This document shows positions 37,149 to 46,235 of a stretch of 64,000 nt of DNA, piece after piece. The stretch comes from Macrococcoides caseolyticum. GTDB taxonomy: Bacteria; Bacillota; Bacilli; Staphylococcales; Staphylococcaceae. Location of the stretch: assembly GCF_021366795.1 (NCBI RefSeq), contig NZ_JAHCPS010000002.1, forward strand, positions 248,001-312,000. The letters run 5' to 3'. Numbering within the stretch: the stretch's first letter is position 1; each line of letters starts with the position of its first letter. A program made the translations under genes and the position numbers. The notes below the pieces were generated by a model. It saw only the letters and a program-made list of their open reading frames with translations, made no database searches and was not told the DNA's origin.

Positions 37149-38861
37149 TTAATCTTCCATTGTTGATAAATCTCCCGTAGGTAAATCTAATTCCCAGGCC
37201 TTTAATACACGGCGCATTATTTTACCTGAACGTGTCTTTGGTAATTTATCTTTAAATTCAATCTCTCTTGGTGCTGCATGCGCTGCGAGCCCTTCTTTCA
37301 CAAATAATCTTATTTCTTCTTTAAGTTCATCACTTTCCTTATAACCTTCTCGTAAAGCGATGAATGCTTTAATGATTTCTCCGCGAATCGGATCAGGTTT
37401 ACCGATAACACCCGCTTCCTGAACTGCTGGATGTTCTACCAGTTTCGACTCTACTTCAAATGGTCCAACACGTTCTCCTGCAGTCATGATAACGTCATCC
37501 ACGCGCCCCTGGAACCAAAAGTAACCATCTTCATCCATATATGCACTGTCACCTGAAATGTACCAGTCACCTGGCAAGAAATAAGATTGATATTTCGCTT
37601 CATTATTCCAGATCGTCTTCATCATTGATGGCCAGCCTGCTTTCATTGCGAGATTTCCCATTCTATTCGGCGGTAATTCATTACCTAAGTCATCCACAAT
37701 AGCAGCTTGAACACCTGGTAATGGTTTCCCCATTGAACCTGATTTAATATCCATATCCGGGAAATTAACAATCATATGCCCACCTGTTTCAGTCATCCAC
37801 CATGTATCGTGAATACGTAAGTTGAATACTTTATCTCCCCACTTCACGACTTCAGGGTTTAATGGCTCTCCAACAGATAAAATATGTCTTAAATGTGATA
37901 AGTCATATTTTTCTACCAACGTATCACCTGCACCCATGAGCATACGAAATGCTGTTGGTGCTGAATACCAGACTGTCACTTTAAATTCTTCTAATGTACC
38001 ATACCAGCCTTCAGGTGAGAAACGTCCGCCAACAATAACGTTCGTCGCACGATTTAACCAAGGTGCGAATATCCCGTAACTTGTACCAGTTACCCAACCA
38101 GGGTCAGCTGTACACCAATAAACATCATCTTCTTTTAAATCTAATACATAATGACCAGAAATATAATGTTGAATCATCGCATTTTGTACATGTAATACAC
38201 CTTTAGGCTGGCCCGTAGATCCGGATGTATAATGTAAGATTAATCCATCATCACGTGTAAGCCATTCTATTTCAAAGTCACTAGAAGCACTTTCAAAATG
38301 TTTGTTAAAATCTATGTATTTATCTTCAACAGTATCATCTACTACAACGATATGTTGTAAATGTGGCAGTTCATCTTGAGGTATACGGTTTAGTAAACTG
38401 TTCGTCGTTATGATGACACTTGCCTCACTATTTTCCAGTCGGTCTTTTACCGCTTTCTCCATAAAGGCTTCAAACAAAGGCCCGACTATTGCACCTATTT
38501 TTAACGTTCCAAGTAATGCAAAATATAACTCAGGTGAACGTGGCATAAAGATGAAGACGCGATCCCCTTTTTTCACGTCCGCTGCTTTTACTAATACGTT
38601 CGCCGCTTTATTTGACAGCTTCATCATATCATTGAATGTATAGCTTGCTTTACGATTTTCATCTTTGTAGAGTAAGGCCACTCTATCACCATAGCCATCT
38701 TCAACATGTTTATCAATACATTCATAAGCCATATTTACCTTACCAGTTTTTGACCATGAGAAATGCGCTTCAACATCTTGCCAGTCAAAATTTTGATATG
38801 TACTGTTATAGTCTTTCATATTATGATTACCTTGTGTCGCTTTAAAAATTTCTGTTTTCAC
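37149..38861 (-). CDS. acsA: Acetyl-coenzyme A synthetase
   Basis: This 570-residue AMP-forming ligase converts acetate, ATP and CoA to acetyl-CoA. Motifs include LHYTSGSTGQPKGVLH (adenylation), the MTETGGHM region and the C-terminal PKTRSGKIMRR, whose Lys547 is the site acetylated by AcuA-type enzymes. The start is GTG at 38861 after AAGGGGG. The alignment is near full-length with Bacillus AcsA. It is divergent from acuABC, which encode its acetyltransferase and deacetylase. A perfect cre site overlaps its untranslated leader, so glucose should shut it off. Confidence 0.96.
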   Translation of the reverse strand: MKTEIFKATQGNHNMKDYNSTYQNFDWQDVEAHFSWSKTGKVNMAYECIDKHVEDGYGDRVALLYKDENRKASYTFNDMMKLSNKAANVLVKAADVKKGDRVFIFMPRSPELYFALLGTLKIGAIVGPLFEAFMEKAVKDRLENSEASVIITTNSLLNRIPQDELPHLQHIVVVDDTVEDKYIDFNKHFESASSDFEIEWLTRDDGLILHYTSGSTGQPKGVLHVQNAMIQHYISGHYVLDLKEDDVYWCTADPGWVTGTSYGIFAPWLNRATNVIVGGRFSPEGWYGTLEEFKVTVWYSAPTAFRMLMGAGDTLVEKYDLSHLRHILSVGEPLNPEVVKWGDKVFNLRIHDTWWMTETGGHMIVNFPDMDIKSGSMGKPLPGVQAAIVDDLGNELPPNRMGNLAMKAGWPSMMKTIWNNEAKYQSYFLPGDWYISGDSAYMDEDGYFWFQGRVDDVIMTAGERVGPFEVESKLVEHPAVQEAGVIGKPDPIRGEIIKAFIALREGYKESDELKEEIRLFVKEGLAAHAAPREIEFKDKLPKTRSGKIMRRVLKAWELDLPTGDLSTMED

Positions 38862-38874
38862 AAATAATCCCCCT

Positions 38875-38888
38875 TGTAAACGTTTTCA
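38875..38888. promoter_or_regulatory. cre operator in the acsA leader
   Basis: TGTAAACGTTTTCA matches the CcpA consensus on both strands. It lies downstream of the likely acsA -10, where a bound CcpA would block elongation. Confidence 0.82.
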
Positions 38889-38902
38889 ATATTTCCTACA
38901 TT

Positions 38903-38945
38903 ATTATATAATAAAATTGACTGATAATTCAAAAAATAAGATAAA
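38903..38945. promoter_or_regulatory. Divergent promoters for acsA and acuABC
   Basis: For acsA on the minus strand: TTGAAT (38932-38927), an 18-bp spacer and TATAAT (38908-38903). For acuA on the plus strand: TTGACT (38917-38922), a 17-bp spacer and GATAAA (38940-38945), with a weaker -10. The two promoters overlap, so they may compete. Confidence 0.55.
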
Positions 38946-38996
38946 TTTTATAAATCGTCTTATAAAATTTAAATCACAATGATTCAAGGAGGATAC

Positions 38997-39629
38997 ATGA
39001 AACATATCAAGACATATCATAAGTCAACTTTTGAATTTAAAGGTCGAGAAATTATTGTCGAAGGCCCCATAGACGGTCACACACTCCAAAAATACACATT
39101 TGATAAAGGCCTCGTTGCATTCAGACGCCCAGATGAACAATTTGAGGCGATTATTGAAATTGCTGATTTAGAGGAAGGTCGTATCATTATTTGTCGTGAT
39201 GGCATTAATATTATAGGTTATACGACCTATCTATATCCAGACCCGATGGAACGCTGGTCTAACGGTAACCTTGAATTCATTTTAGAACTCGGTGCCATTG
39301 AAATAAGCAAAGACTATCGTGCGTTTGGACTAGGCAGTGAAATGTTACGAGTTGCAATGTTAGATGATGCGATGGAAGATTTCATCGTGATTACAACCGA
39401 ATACTATTGGCATTGGGATTTAAAGAATAGTGGCCTTGATGTCTTTGAGTATAAAGAAATTATGCAGCGCATGATGGCAAGTTGTGGTATGAAAGTCTTC
39501 TCAACAAATGACCCTGAAATAACGAGTCACCCTGCCAATTCTCTCATGGCACGAATCGGAAAACGGATTGATAACAATCAAATTCAAGCATTTGATAATT
39601 TAAGATTCCAAAATAGATTTTTCTTATAG
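38997..39629 (+). CDS. acuA: Protein acetyltransferase AcuA
   Basis: This 210-residue GNAT-type protein acetylates and inactivates AcsA. The acetyl-CoA region is around ELGAIEISKDYRAFGLGSEMLRVAM, followed by the ITTEYYWHWDLKNSGL segment typical of AcuA. I chose the ATG at 38997 with AAGGAGG four nt upstream; the ATG six codons earlier lies on the wrong side of this site. It is the first gene of acuABC, divergent from its target acsA. Confidence 0.93.
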   Translation: MKHIKTYHKSTFEFKGREIIVEGPIDGHTLQKYTFDKGLVAFRRPDEQFEAIIEIADLEEGRIIICRDGINIIGYTTYLYPDPMERWSNGNLEFILELGAIEISKDYRAFGLGSEMLRVAMLDDAMEDFIVITTEYYWHWDLKNSGLDVFEYKEIMQRMMASCGMKVFSTNDPEITSHPANSLMARIGKRIDNNQIQAFDNLRFQNRFFL

Positions 39630-39638
39630 GAGGTTATT

Positions 39639-40277
39639 ATGTTAGTAGAACGCATTATGACAAGTCCTTGCATAACCTTTAACATAAAGGGGACAATAGA
39701 AGAAATTATTACTTTAATGAATGAAAAGAACATTCATCATGTCCCTATCGTCGATGAAGATATGAAGCTCCATGGTATTATTAGTGATCGTGATATTAAA
39801 CAAGCATTACCATCTCATTTGAGTGAGCGTAGTCAGATAGATTTAAATATACCCATCACAAAAATTATGCAGCCAAATGTGATTACATGCCATCCACTCG
39901 ATTTCGTTGAAGAAATTGCACTCGACTTCTATCATGAATCGATTGGCAGTATTCCTGTAGTGAAACGCGGAAAAGTTGTCGGCATCGTCACAGCGAAAGA
40001 TATGTTGAACACATTTATTGAATTAACAGGCGTTGTAACACCTGGAACAACGATTCAAATTCAAATTCCAGATATTCCAGGCAATATGCATGAAGTGACT
40101 GAAGTATTTCACCGTTTCAAGACAGGTATTGAAAGTATTCTCGTATTTCGTGATAAGCATAACCCTGGTAAAAAAATCGTCAGCGTACGCATGTTGTCCA
40201 TGCAACCCAAGCAAATAATAAATGCACTCGAACTAAAAGGATTTCAAGTCTATCATCCGATGGAAAATAGCCTATGA
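39639..40277 (+). CDS. acuB: CBS-ACT domain protein AcuB
   Basis: This 212-residue protein has two N-terminal CBS motifs (about 1-130, with GIISDRDIKQAL and GIVTAKDMLNTF) and a C-terminal ACT-like region (about 140-205). Such a protein is encoded between acuA and acuC in Bacillus and staphylococci. Its role in acetoin or acetate use is not defined; CBS pairs usually sense adenine nucleotides. AGGAGG precedes the ATG. Its end overlaps acuC by 4 bp. Confidence 0.9.
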   Translation: MLVERIMTSPCITFNIKGTIEEIITLMNEKNIHHVPIVDEDMKLHGIISDRDIKQALPSHLSERSQIDLNIPITKIMQPNVITCHPLDFVEEIALDFYHESIGSIPVVKRGKVVGIVTAKDMLNTFIELTGVVTPGTTIQIQIPDIPGNMHEVTEVFHRFKTGIESILVFRDKHNPGKKIVSVRMLSMQPKQIINALELKGFQVYHPMENSL

Positions 40278-41410
40278 CCCTGTTCGTATATGACGATGCA
40301 TTGTTAGCGTATCGCTTTAGTGATGATCACCCTTTTAACCAGATGCGTTTATTACTGACGAAAACTTTGCTTGAGTCTTGTCATCTTCTAACGGATGATC
40401 AGATTATTAAACCACGTATTGCAACAGATGAAGAATTATTACTCGGTCATCAAGCTGATTATATTAAGGCGGTAAAAGAGGCAAGTCACTCTACTTTAAA
40501 TGAAGCAGATTGCAAAAAATTTGGACTCAATTCTAAAGACACACCAAACTTTAAAGATATGCATAACAAGTGCGCATTACTCGTAGGGGCAACGCTCACC
40601 GCAGTTGATGCGGTAATGACAGGTCAATCAAAGACCGCATGTCATTTTGGTGGTGGTTTACATCATGGATTCCGAGGACGTGCTTCAGGCTTTTGTATCT
40701 ATAATGATTCAACTGTCGCAATTGAATATATTAAACAGCGTTATCAAAAACGTGTCCTCTATATCGATACGGATGCGCATCACGGTGATGGTGTTCAATT
40801 CTCTTTTTATAATGATAATGAAGTGTTTACCTACTCTATTCATGAAACAGGACGCTATTTATTCCCTGGAACAGGTAATGTACATGAGAAAGGAGACGGG
40901 GACGGTTATTTATACTGCATGAATTTACCAATCGATGCTTATACTGAAGATGATTCATTTATCAATACATTTGAAACAAGTATAAAACGTGCATGTGAAT
41001 TTTTTAAACCCGATATAATACTGAGTCAAAATGGTGCAGACGCACATTATTTAGATCCATTGACGCATTTATCGGTAACCCATCGTACATTCCAGCAAAT
41101 ACCACAAATCGTCCATCAGTGTGCATTGCGCTATACCGATGGAAGGTGGATTGCAATCGGAGGTGGTGGTTACAATATCTTTCAAGTCACCCCACTTGCC
41201 TGGGCTCAAGTTTTTAATGCGATGGAAGGGAATGTACCGCTTAATGGTCCTATTCCTAAAGCGTGGATAGAGAAATGGCAGCCCAAAGCAAAGCTAAAGA
41301 TGCCAACCGATTGGAATTCAGACTTAGAAGGATACGAAGCAATTCCGAGAAGACTCGATATCGAAGAAAAGAATGAACAAACGTTAGAACGGATTATCAT
41401 GCATTATTAA
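40274..41410 (+). CDS. acuC: Protein deacetylase AcuC (class I HDAC fold)
   Basis: This 378-residue zinc deacetylase has the arginase/HDAC landmarks GGGLHHGFRG, YIDTDAHHGDGVQ, a late GADAHYLDPLTHL with a metal Asp, and IGGGGYN. It removes the acetyl group from AcsA Lys547, reversing AcuA. It overlaps acuB by ATGA, indicating coupled translation. A hairpin with a 17-bp stem (41414-41453) follows. Confidence 0.94.
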   Translation: MTLFVYDDALLAYRFSDDHPFNQMRLLLTKTLLESCHLLTDDQIIKPRIATDEELLLGHQADYIKAVKEASHSTLNEADCKKFGLNSKDTPNFKDMHNKCALLVGATLTAVDAVMTGQSKTACHFGGGLHHGFRGRASGFCIYNDSTVAIEYIKQRYQKRVLYIDTDAHHGDGVQFSFYNDNEVFTYSIHETGRYLFPGTGNVHEKGDGDGYLYCMNLPIDAYTEDDSFINTFETSIKRACEFFKPDIILSQNGADAHYLDPLTHLSVTHRTFQQIPQIVHQCALRYTDGRWIAIGGGGYNIFQVTPLAWAQVFNAMEGNVPLNGPIPKAWIEKWQPKAKLKMPTDWNSDLEGYEAIPRRLDIEEKNEQTLERIIMHY

Positions 41411-41413
41411 ATA

Positions 41414-41453
41414 AGGCTGGAACAGAAGTAAATAAATACTTCTATTCCAGCCT
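41414..41453. terminator. Bidirectional hairpin between acuC and ccpA
   Basis: A 17-bp stem with one mismatch (AGGCTGGAACAGAAGTA / TACTTCTATTCCAGCCT) surrounds AATAAA between convergent stops. No strong T run follows on either side, so efficiency is uncertain. Confidence 0.65.
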
Positions 41454-41460
41454 AGCGATA

Positions 41461-42450
41461 TTATTTCGTCGTACCACGATAAACAATACCATATGGTAAA
41501 GTTACATGAGACTCTTCAATCGGCTCATCATTCATATATTTAGTAAGTAAACGCATACCAACTGCACCAATATCATAAAGCGGTTGCATCACACTTGATA
41601 ATTTAGGACGTACCATTTTTACAAGACGTGTATTATTAAAGCTAATCACTTGTAAGTCGTCCGGTACTACTTTACCATCATCCTGTGCTGCATGAACAAT
41701 TCCAATGGCCTGTTCATCACTGATACATAAGATAACTTCTGGCTTTTCAGATTGAATGGCCGCATATGCTTTTTCTCCATCTAAATATTGTTCGTCTCCA
41801 ATATAAATGGATTTGTCATCTAATGAAAGATTGTGTGCTGCCAACACATCTTTTAACCCTTTTAATATATCAATTTGTGCCTTTTCAGAATACCCACCAC
41901 CAACAAAGGCGAATTTCTTCACACCATCTTGAATGAATTTCTCAGTAATTTCTTTACTAGCATTCACATAATCAATATTTACTGCGGGTAAACTTGCATC
42001 TAAATCATGCGTTCCTGAAACAACAACAGGCACTGAAGATGTCTTAATTAAATCTGTTGTATGTTTGGATAAAGTACCACCTAAAAAGATAATACCATCG
42101 ACTTGTTTAGATAAAAGGTTATTAAAGATTTCCTGTTCTTTTTGAGCATCGTTATCTGAATTAGAAATAATCGTTTGATATTTATACATTGTTGCTATAT
42201 CTTCTAATCCTCGTGCAAGTTCAGAATAATAGACATTTGAAATATCAGGGATAATCACACCCACTGTAGTTGTCTTTTTACTTGCTAAACCTCGTGCAAC
42301 TGCATTTGGTCTATAATTCAAACGTTGAATGACTTCATTTACTCGCTCTCTTGTGGCTGGCTTTACGTTAGGATTACCATTCACGACACGAGAAACCGTC
42401 GCCATTGACACTTTAGCTTCGCGCGCAACATCATATATTGTAACTGTCAT
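41461..42450 (-). CDS. ccpA: Catabolite control protein A
   Basis: This 329-residue LacI/GalR regulator has an N-terminal HTH ([22 protein letters not shown]), the hinge helix [12 protein letters not shown] and a periplasmic-binding-like core. With HPr-Ser-P it binds cre sites to repress or activate carbon genes. At least four plausible targets lie in this window (hutH, acsA, gltT, fhs). GGAGGAAACA precedes the ATG. A degenerate cre (TGTAACCGTTTTAT, 42461-42474) overlaps its ribosome site and could give autoregulation. Confidence 0.96.
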   Translation of the reverse strand: MTVTIYDVAREAKVSMATVSRVVNGNPNVKPATRERVNEVIQRLNYRPNAVARGLASKKTTTVGVIIPDISNVYYSELARGLEDIATMYKYQTIISNSDNDAQKEQEIFNNLLSKQVDGIIFLGGTLSKHTTDLIKTSSVPVVVSGTHDLDASLPAVNIDYVNASKEITEKFIQDGVKKFAFVGGGYSEKAQIDILKGLKDVLAAHNLSLDDKSIYIGDEQYLDGEKAYAAIQSEKPEVILCISDEQAIGIVHAAQDDGKVVPDDLQVISFNNTRLVKMVRPKLSSVMQPLYDIGAVGMRLLTKYMNDEPIEESHVTLPYGIVYRGTTK

Positions 42451-42460
42451 TGTTTCCTCC

Positions 42461-42474
42461 TGTAACCGTTTTAT
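42461..42474. promoter_or_regulatory. Degenerate cre-like site at the ccpA ribosome binding site
   Basis: TGTAACCGTTTTAT fits the cre pattern except for its last two bases. It lies 10-24 bp upstream of the ccpA ATG. Autogenous control of ccpA is known in some staphylococci; here it is only a suggestion. Confidence 0.35.
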
Positions 42475-42535
42475 TTATTATTCTATCACGTTTTCATAAC
42501 TTTTTCATATAACAAGTTATGAAATTCACAAATTA

Positions 42536-43606
42536 TTAATAATTTCGAGCAGCTTGAATAATTTGTTGATAGAATATTTCAAACTCATCTAAATCCATTT
42601 GTTGACCTGCATCACTTAAGGCGACAGAAGGATTTGGATGCACTTCAGCCATTACACCATCAGCACCTACTGCAAGTGCAGCACGGGCAATCGGTAACAT
42701 AATATCTTTACGGCCAGAGGAATGCGTGACATCTACCAGTACAGGTAAATGCGTACCTTGTTTAAGAATAGGAACCGCAGATATATCTAATGTGTTACGT
42801 GTAGCTTTTTCATATGTTCTGATACCACGCTCACATAATATAATTTTATTATTACCGTTCGAATGAATATATTCAGCGGCATATACAAATTCTTCAATTG
42901 TTGCGCTTAGTCCACGCTTTAGTAATATCGGTTTATCTGTCTTACCTGCTTCTTTTAATAACTCGAAATTCTGCATATTTCGTGCACCAATCTGGAATAC
43001 ATCCACATAGTCATTTGCCAATGCAAAGTGCGCAGGATTTACAATTTCACTGACAATATTTAAATCATACTTTTTCTTCATTTCATGCAGTATTTTTAAA
43101 CCTTCAACACCTAATCCCTGAAAATCATATGGCGACGTTCTCGGTTTAAAAGCACCACCACGGATAAACTTTTCACCTTTAGCATGCAAATTTTGTGCAA
43201 CTGCATTTACTTGTTCAAATGATTCTACTGAACATGGGCCAAATATAAATGATTTATTGCCATCACCAATCACTGCACCATTCTCAAAAGATACAATGGT
43301 ATCTTCAGGTTGAAGTTTGCGTGAGACAAGTAAATGTTTTTCATTTTCAGATTTTTGTAGTTCAGTCGATGCTTTAAAAATCTCTTTAAATAATTGTTTA
43401 ATCACAACATCATCAAATGGACCATGATTTAAATCCAGCAAGCGGTTAATCATTTCCTTTTCACGCTCAGGATCGTAAATCGCAGTCCCTTGTTTTCTTT
43501 TTTCTTCTCCAATTTTTTGTGCGATTTCGCCACGTTCACTCAGGAGTTTTAATATTTCTATATTGATTGCTTCTATTCTATCGCGTAAATGATTCAATTC
43601 ATTCAT
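42536..43606 (-). CDS. aroA: Bifunctional chorismate mutase / DAHP synthase
   Basis: This 356-residue protein joins an AroQ-type chorismate mutase domain (about 1-88, [27 protein letters not shown]) to a KDO8P-like DAHP synthase (about 100-356, with [28 protein letters not shown] and [12 protein letters not shown]). It starts aromatic amino-acid synthesis. The mutase domain allows feedback by chorismate and prephenate in Bacillus. GAGGG precedes the ATG. The symbol follows the Bacillus usage (also called aroG). Confidence 0.93.
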   Translation of the reverse strand: MNELNHLRDRIEAINIEILKLLSERGEIAQKIGEEKRKQGTAIYDPEREKEMINRLLDLNHGPFDDVVIKQLFKEIFKASTELQKSENEKHLLVSRKLQPEDTIVSFENGAVIGDGNKSFIFGPCSVESFEQVNAVAQNLHAKGEKFIRGGAFKPRTSPYDFQGLGVEGLKILHEMKKKYDLNIVSEIVNPAHFALANDYVDVFQIGARNMQNFELLKEAGKTDKPILLKRGLSATIEEFVYAAEYIHSNGNNKIILCERGIRTYEKATRNTLDISAVPILKQGTHLPVLVDVTHSSGRKDIMLPIARAALAVGADGVMAEVHPNPSVALSDAGQQMDLDEFEIFYQQIIQAARNY

Positions 43607-43633
43607 TCGTTTTCCCTCTTTTATATTAAATTA

Positions 43634-43664
43634 AAAAAATAGTAGACCGTCAGCCTACTATTTT
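43634..43664 (-). terminator. Terminator downstream of the YtxH-type gene
   Basis: AAAATAGTAG pairs with CTACTATTTT, with a T run on the minus strand. Confidence 0.82.
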
Positions 43665-43689
43665 ATCATAATCCTAAAATAATTGTGTA

Positions 43690-44220
43690 TTATTTGTTTT
43701 TCGCTTTTGTTTCAGCATCTTTGGCCATATCAATTGTTGTATAACGTTCTTTTAATGCTTCATTTTTTATCGGTGTATCTAATGCTTTATCAACAATTGC
43801 AATCGGTTCAGTTAAAGTATCATCATTAACTTCTTCCTTTATCGCATCTTTTTGACGCTTTAATTCATCAGCTGTTACATGGTCATGATTGTCTGATTTT
43901 TGAGTGACTTTTTCCTTTATAGCAGCTGTTTTCTCTGATAACTTCGCTGTGAAATCCGCTGACTTTTCTTTAAATCCCTGTGCATTTTCTAATTGTTTAT
44001 TATAGTGCTCAGTCGATTTTGCTTTTAAAGTTTCAGCTTTATCGTTTAAATCCTGTTGAAGTGCTTTACCTGACTTCGGTGCAACAAGTAAGCCGATAAA
44101 TGAACCAACGATTAAACCTGCAGTTAACCCGATAGAAAAATCTCTTGCCGTCGTATCTTTTTGCACTTTGTATTCTTTAATTGTATGCGTATGTAAATCT
44201 CTGTTATACGTGTTTGTCAT
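43690..44220 (-). CDS. YtxH domain stress-type protein
   Basis: This 176-residue protein has an N-terminal hydrophobic segment with the YtxH motif (GLTAGLIVGSFIGLLVAPKSGK, about 30-51), then a long Lys/Glu/Ala-rich helical tail with repeated KEK patterns. The start at 44220 follows GGAGGGATAAAC. Bacillus ytxH lies in a general-stress operon near ccpA and ytxG; here the YtxG-like DUF948 gene is upstream. Function is unknown. Confidence 0.85.
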   Translation of the reverse strand: MTNTYNRDLHTHTIKEYKVQKDTTARDFSIGLTAGLIVGSFIGLLVAPKSGKALQQDLNDKAETLKAKSTEHYNKQLENAQGFKEKSADFTAKLSEKTAAIKEKVTQKSDNHDHVTADELKRQKDAIKEEVNDDTLTEPIAIVDKALDTPIKNEALKERYTTIDMAKDAETKAKNK

Positions 44221-44265
44221 GTTTATCCCTCCGTAACGATCGTTTATTCTATTGTATTCAAAAAT

Positions 44266-44295
44266 AAAAGGAATGTACATTATGGTACATTCCCT
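44266..44295 (-). terminator. Hairpin between DUF948 and YtxH genes
   Basis: GGAATGTAC pairs with GTACATTCC around ATTATG, extended by flanking A-T pairs. It may weaken read-through into the YtxH gene. Confidence 0.6.
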
Positions 44296-44303
44296 TTAAA
44301 CGA

Positions 44304-44846
44304 TTATTTTAAACCTGCATTGATTTTATCTTGATCTAAATGATCATCTTTAGTATGCGTTTCATTAAAATTGTTTTGGTTAACATGGTTAACATCACTC
44401 GTTGTTGGTTGAGCAAAGTTTACAGCATTACGACGTTGCTTTCTCATTTGCCATTTATCCGCTACTTCCATTGCAACATTTGACCATTGAACAACTTGCG
44501 AAATCTTATCTTCATTTTGAGAAATGTTATGTGTAATTGATGAAGTAACATTGTCTACAGAACTATTTAAGTTTTGTACTGTACTTCCAATACCACTTAC
44601 TGCATCAACAACAGTGTTTAACTTTAATACTTTACCTTGAACATCTTCAGCTAAACGGTTTGTTTTGTGTAATAAGTCCGTTGATTCACGTGTAATCCCT
44701 TGAATTTGTCCTTCAACACCATCTAGTGTCTTTGCTACATGGTCTAAATTCTTCTTAACGGATAGTAACGTTATCCCTAAGAAGATACATAAAATTAAAA
44801 ATGCAATTGCAGCAATTAATCCTGCGATTGGTAAAATCCATTCCAT
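44304..44846 (-). CDS. DUF948 membrane protein (YtxG-like)
   Basis: This 180-residue protein has one N-terminal membrane helix (about 4-27) and a DUF948 coiled-coil region (about 30-125, repeated heptads such as LDHVAKTLDGVEGQIQG). A polar Asn-rich tail follows. AGGAGGCG precedes the ATG. Its neighbour is the YtxH-type protein, the same pair as in Bacillus and S. aureus, where both are stress-linked. Function is unknown. Confidence 0.88.
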   Translation of the reverse strand: MEWILPIAGLIAAIAFLILCIFLGITLLSVKKNLDHVAKTLDGVEGQIQGITRESTDLLHKTNRLAEDVQGKVLKLNTVVDAVSGIGSTVQNLNSSVDNVTSSITHNISQNEDKISQVVQWSNVAMEVADKWQMRKQRRNAVNFAQPTTSDVNHVNQNNFNETHTKDDHLDQDKINAGLK

Positions 44847-44928
44847 AAAAACGCCTCCTAATATTTATCACTCTTGTTATATAGTCAAATACCCTGCTTT
44901 TTTAAGGTTAAACATAATATATGATAAG

Positions 44929-46224
44929 TTATACCAAATTTTCATAGGCTTTTTGTACTTTTTGAATATCTCCTGCACCCATGAATATAATCACACTGTT
45001 CTCATGCTGATGTAATTCATTAACATTAGATTCACTTATTAAAGCAGCACCTGGAATAAGCACTTGTAAATCTTTAATTGTAAGCTCACCCGATGTTTCA
45101 CGCGCTGAGCCGAAGATATCACATAAATAGGCTTTATCTGCAACTTTTAGACTATCAGCAAAATCTTGCAGAAATGCGCTTGTTCTTGAAAATGTATGTG
45201 GTTGAAATACTGCAATGATATCTTTGTTAGGATATTTTTTAGATGCAGATTCTAATGTTGCCTTAATCTCAGTAGGATGATGTGCATAATCATCAATTAA
45301 TATTTGAGAACCGAATTTCTTCTCACTAAAGCGACGTTTCACGCCACCAAATGTCGCTAAAGCATCTTTGATTAATTTCATATCTAGCGCTTCTAAATAA
45401 CAAATTGTAATCACGGCAAGTGCATTTAATACTTGATGATTACCAAACATCGGTGTTTTAAATGTATCTAAGAATGTACCATCAATATAGACATCAAATT
45501 TCGTTCCTGATTCAACAGTTTCTACATTTTTAGCAATCACTTTGTTATGCTCATCAAAGCCGTAATAATAAATCGGAATAGCTGTTTTTAAATCTTTTAG
45601 ATGTGCATCATCACCACATGCAACAATTGCTTTCTTAACTTTTTTGGTCATCTCCTGGAATGCATTAAAAACGTCGCTCATCGATGCAAAGTAATCCGGA
45701 TGATCAAAATCAATATTCGTAATAATCGCATAATCTGGTGAGTAACTTAAGAAATGACGGCGGTATTCACACGCTTCAAATGCAAAATACTCACTGTCCG
45801 GTAGACCCATTCCCGTTCCATCACCAATTAAGAATGAAGTCTTCTTATCACCATTCATAACGTGAGATAATAGTCCAGTCGTACTCGTCTTACCGTGAGA
45901 ACCTGTAACAGCAACAGATGTATATTCACCCATAAATTTACCTAAGAAATCATGATAACGCGTAACAGTCAAACCTAATTCACGTGCACGAACAATCTCT
46001 TCATGATCATCTCCGAAGGCATTCCCAGCGATAACAGTCATGCCTTCTTTAATATTATCTGCATCGAAAGGTAAAATGACAATCCCTTTGTCACGTAATG
46101 CAATCTCCGTAAAAAATTCTTTCTCGATATCTGAACCTTGTACTTGTTCACCCATATCAAATAAAATATGTGCTAATGCACTCATCCCTGAACCTTTAAT
46201 ACCAACAAAATGATATAAAGTCAT
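44929..46224 (-). CDS. murC: UDP-N-acetylmuramate-L-alanine ligase
   Basis: This 431-residue Mur ligase adds L-Ala to UDP-MurNAc in peptidoglycan synthesis. It has the N-terminal [16 protein letters not shown], the ATP loop [22 protein letters not shown] and the C-terminal [21 protein letters not shown] precedes the ATG. It lies directly downstream of the SftA-type translocase gene (11-bp gap), as in other Bacillales, so the two are co-transcribed. Confidence 0.97.
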   Translation of the reverse strand: MTLYHFVGIKGSGMSALAHILFDMGEQVQGSDIEKEFFTEIALRDKGIVILPFDADNIKEGMTVIAGNAFGDDHEEIVRARELGLTVTRYHDFLGKFMGEYTSVAVTGSHGKTSTTGLLSHVMNGDKKTSFLIGDGTGMGLPDSEYFAFEACEYRRHFLSYSPDYAIITNIDFDHPDYFASMSDVFNAFQEMTKKVKKAIVACGDDAHLKDLKTAIPIYYYGFDEHNKVIAKNVETVESGTKFDVYIDGTFLDTFKTPMFGNHQVLNALAVITICYLEALDMKLIKDALATFGGVKRRFSEKKFGSQILIDDYAHHPTEIKATLESASKKYPNKDIIAVFQPHTFSRTSAFLQDFADSLKVADKAYLCDIFGSARETSGELTIKDLQVLIPGAALISESNVNELHQHENSVIIFMGAGDIQKVQKAYENLV

Positions 46225-46235
46225 GCTTTCATCTC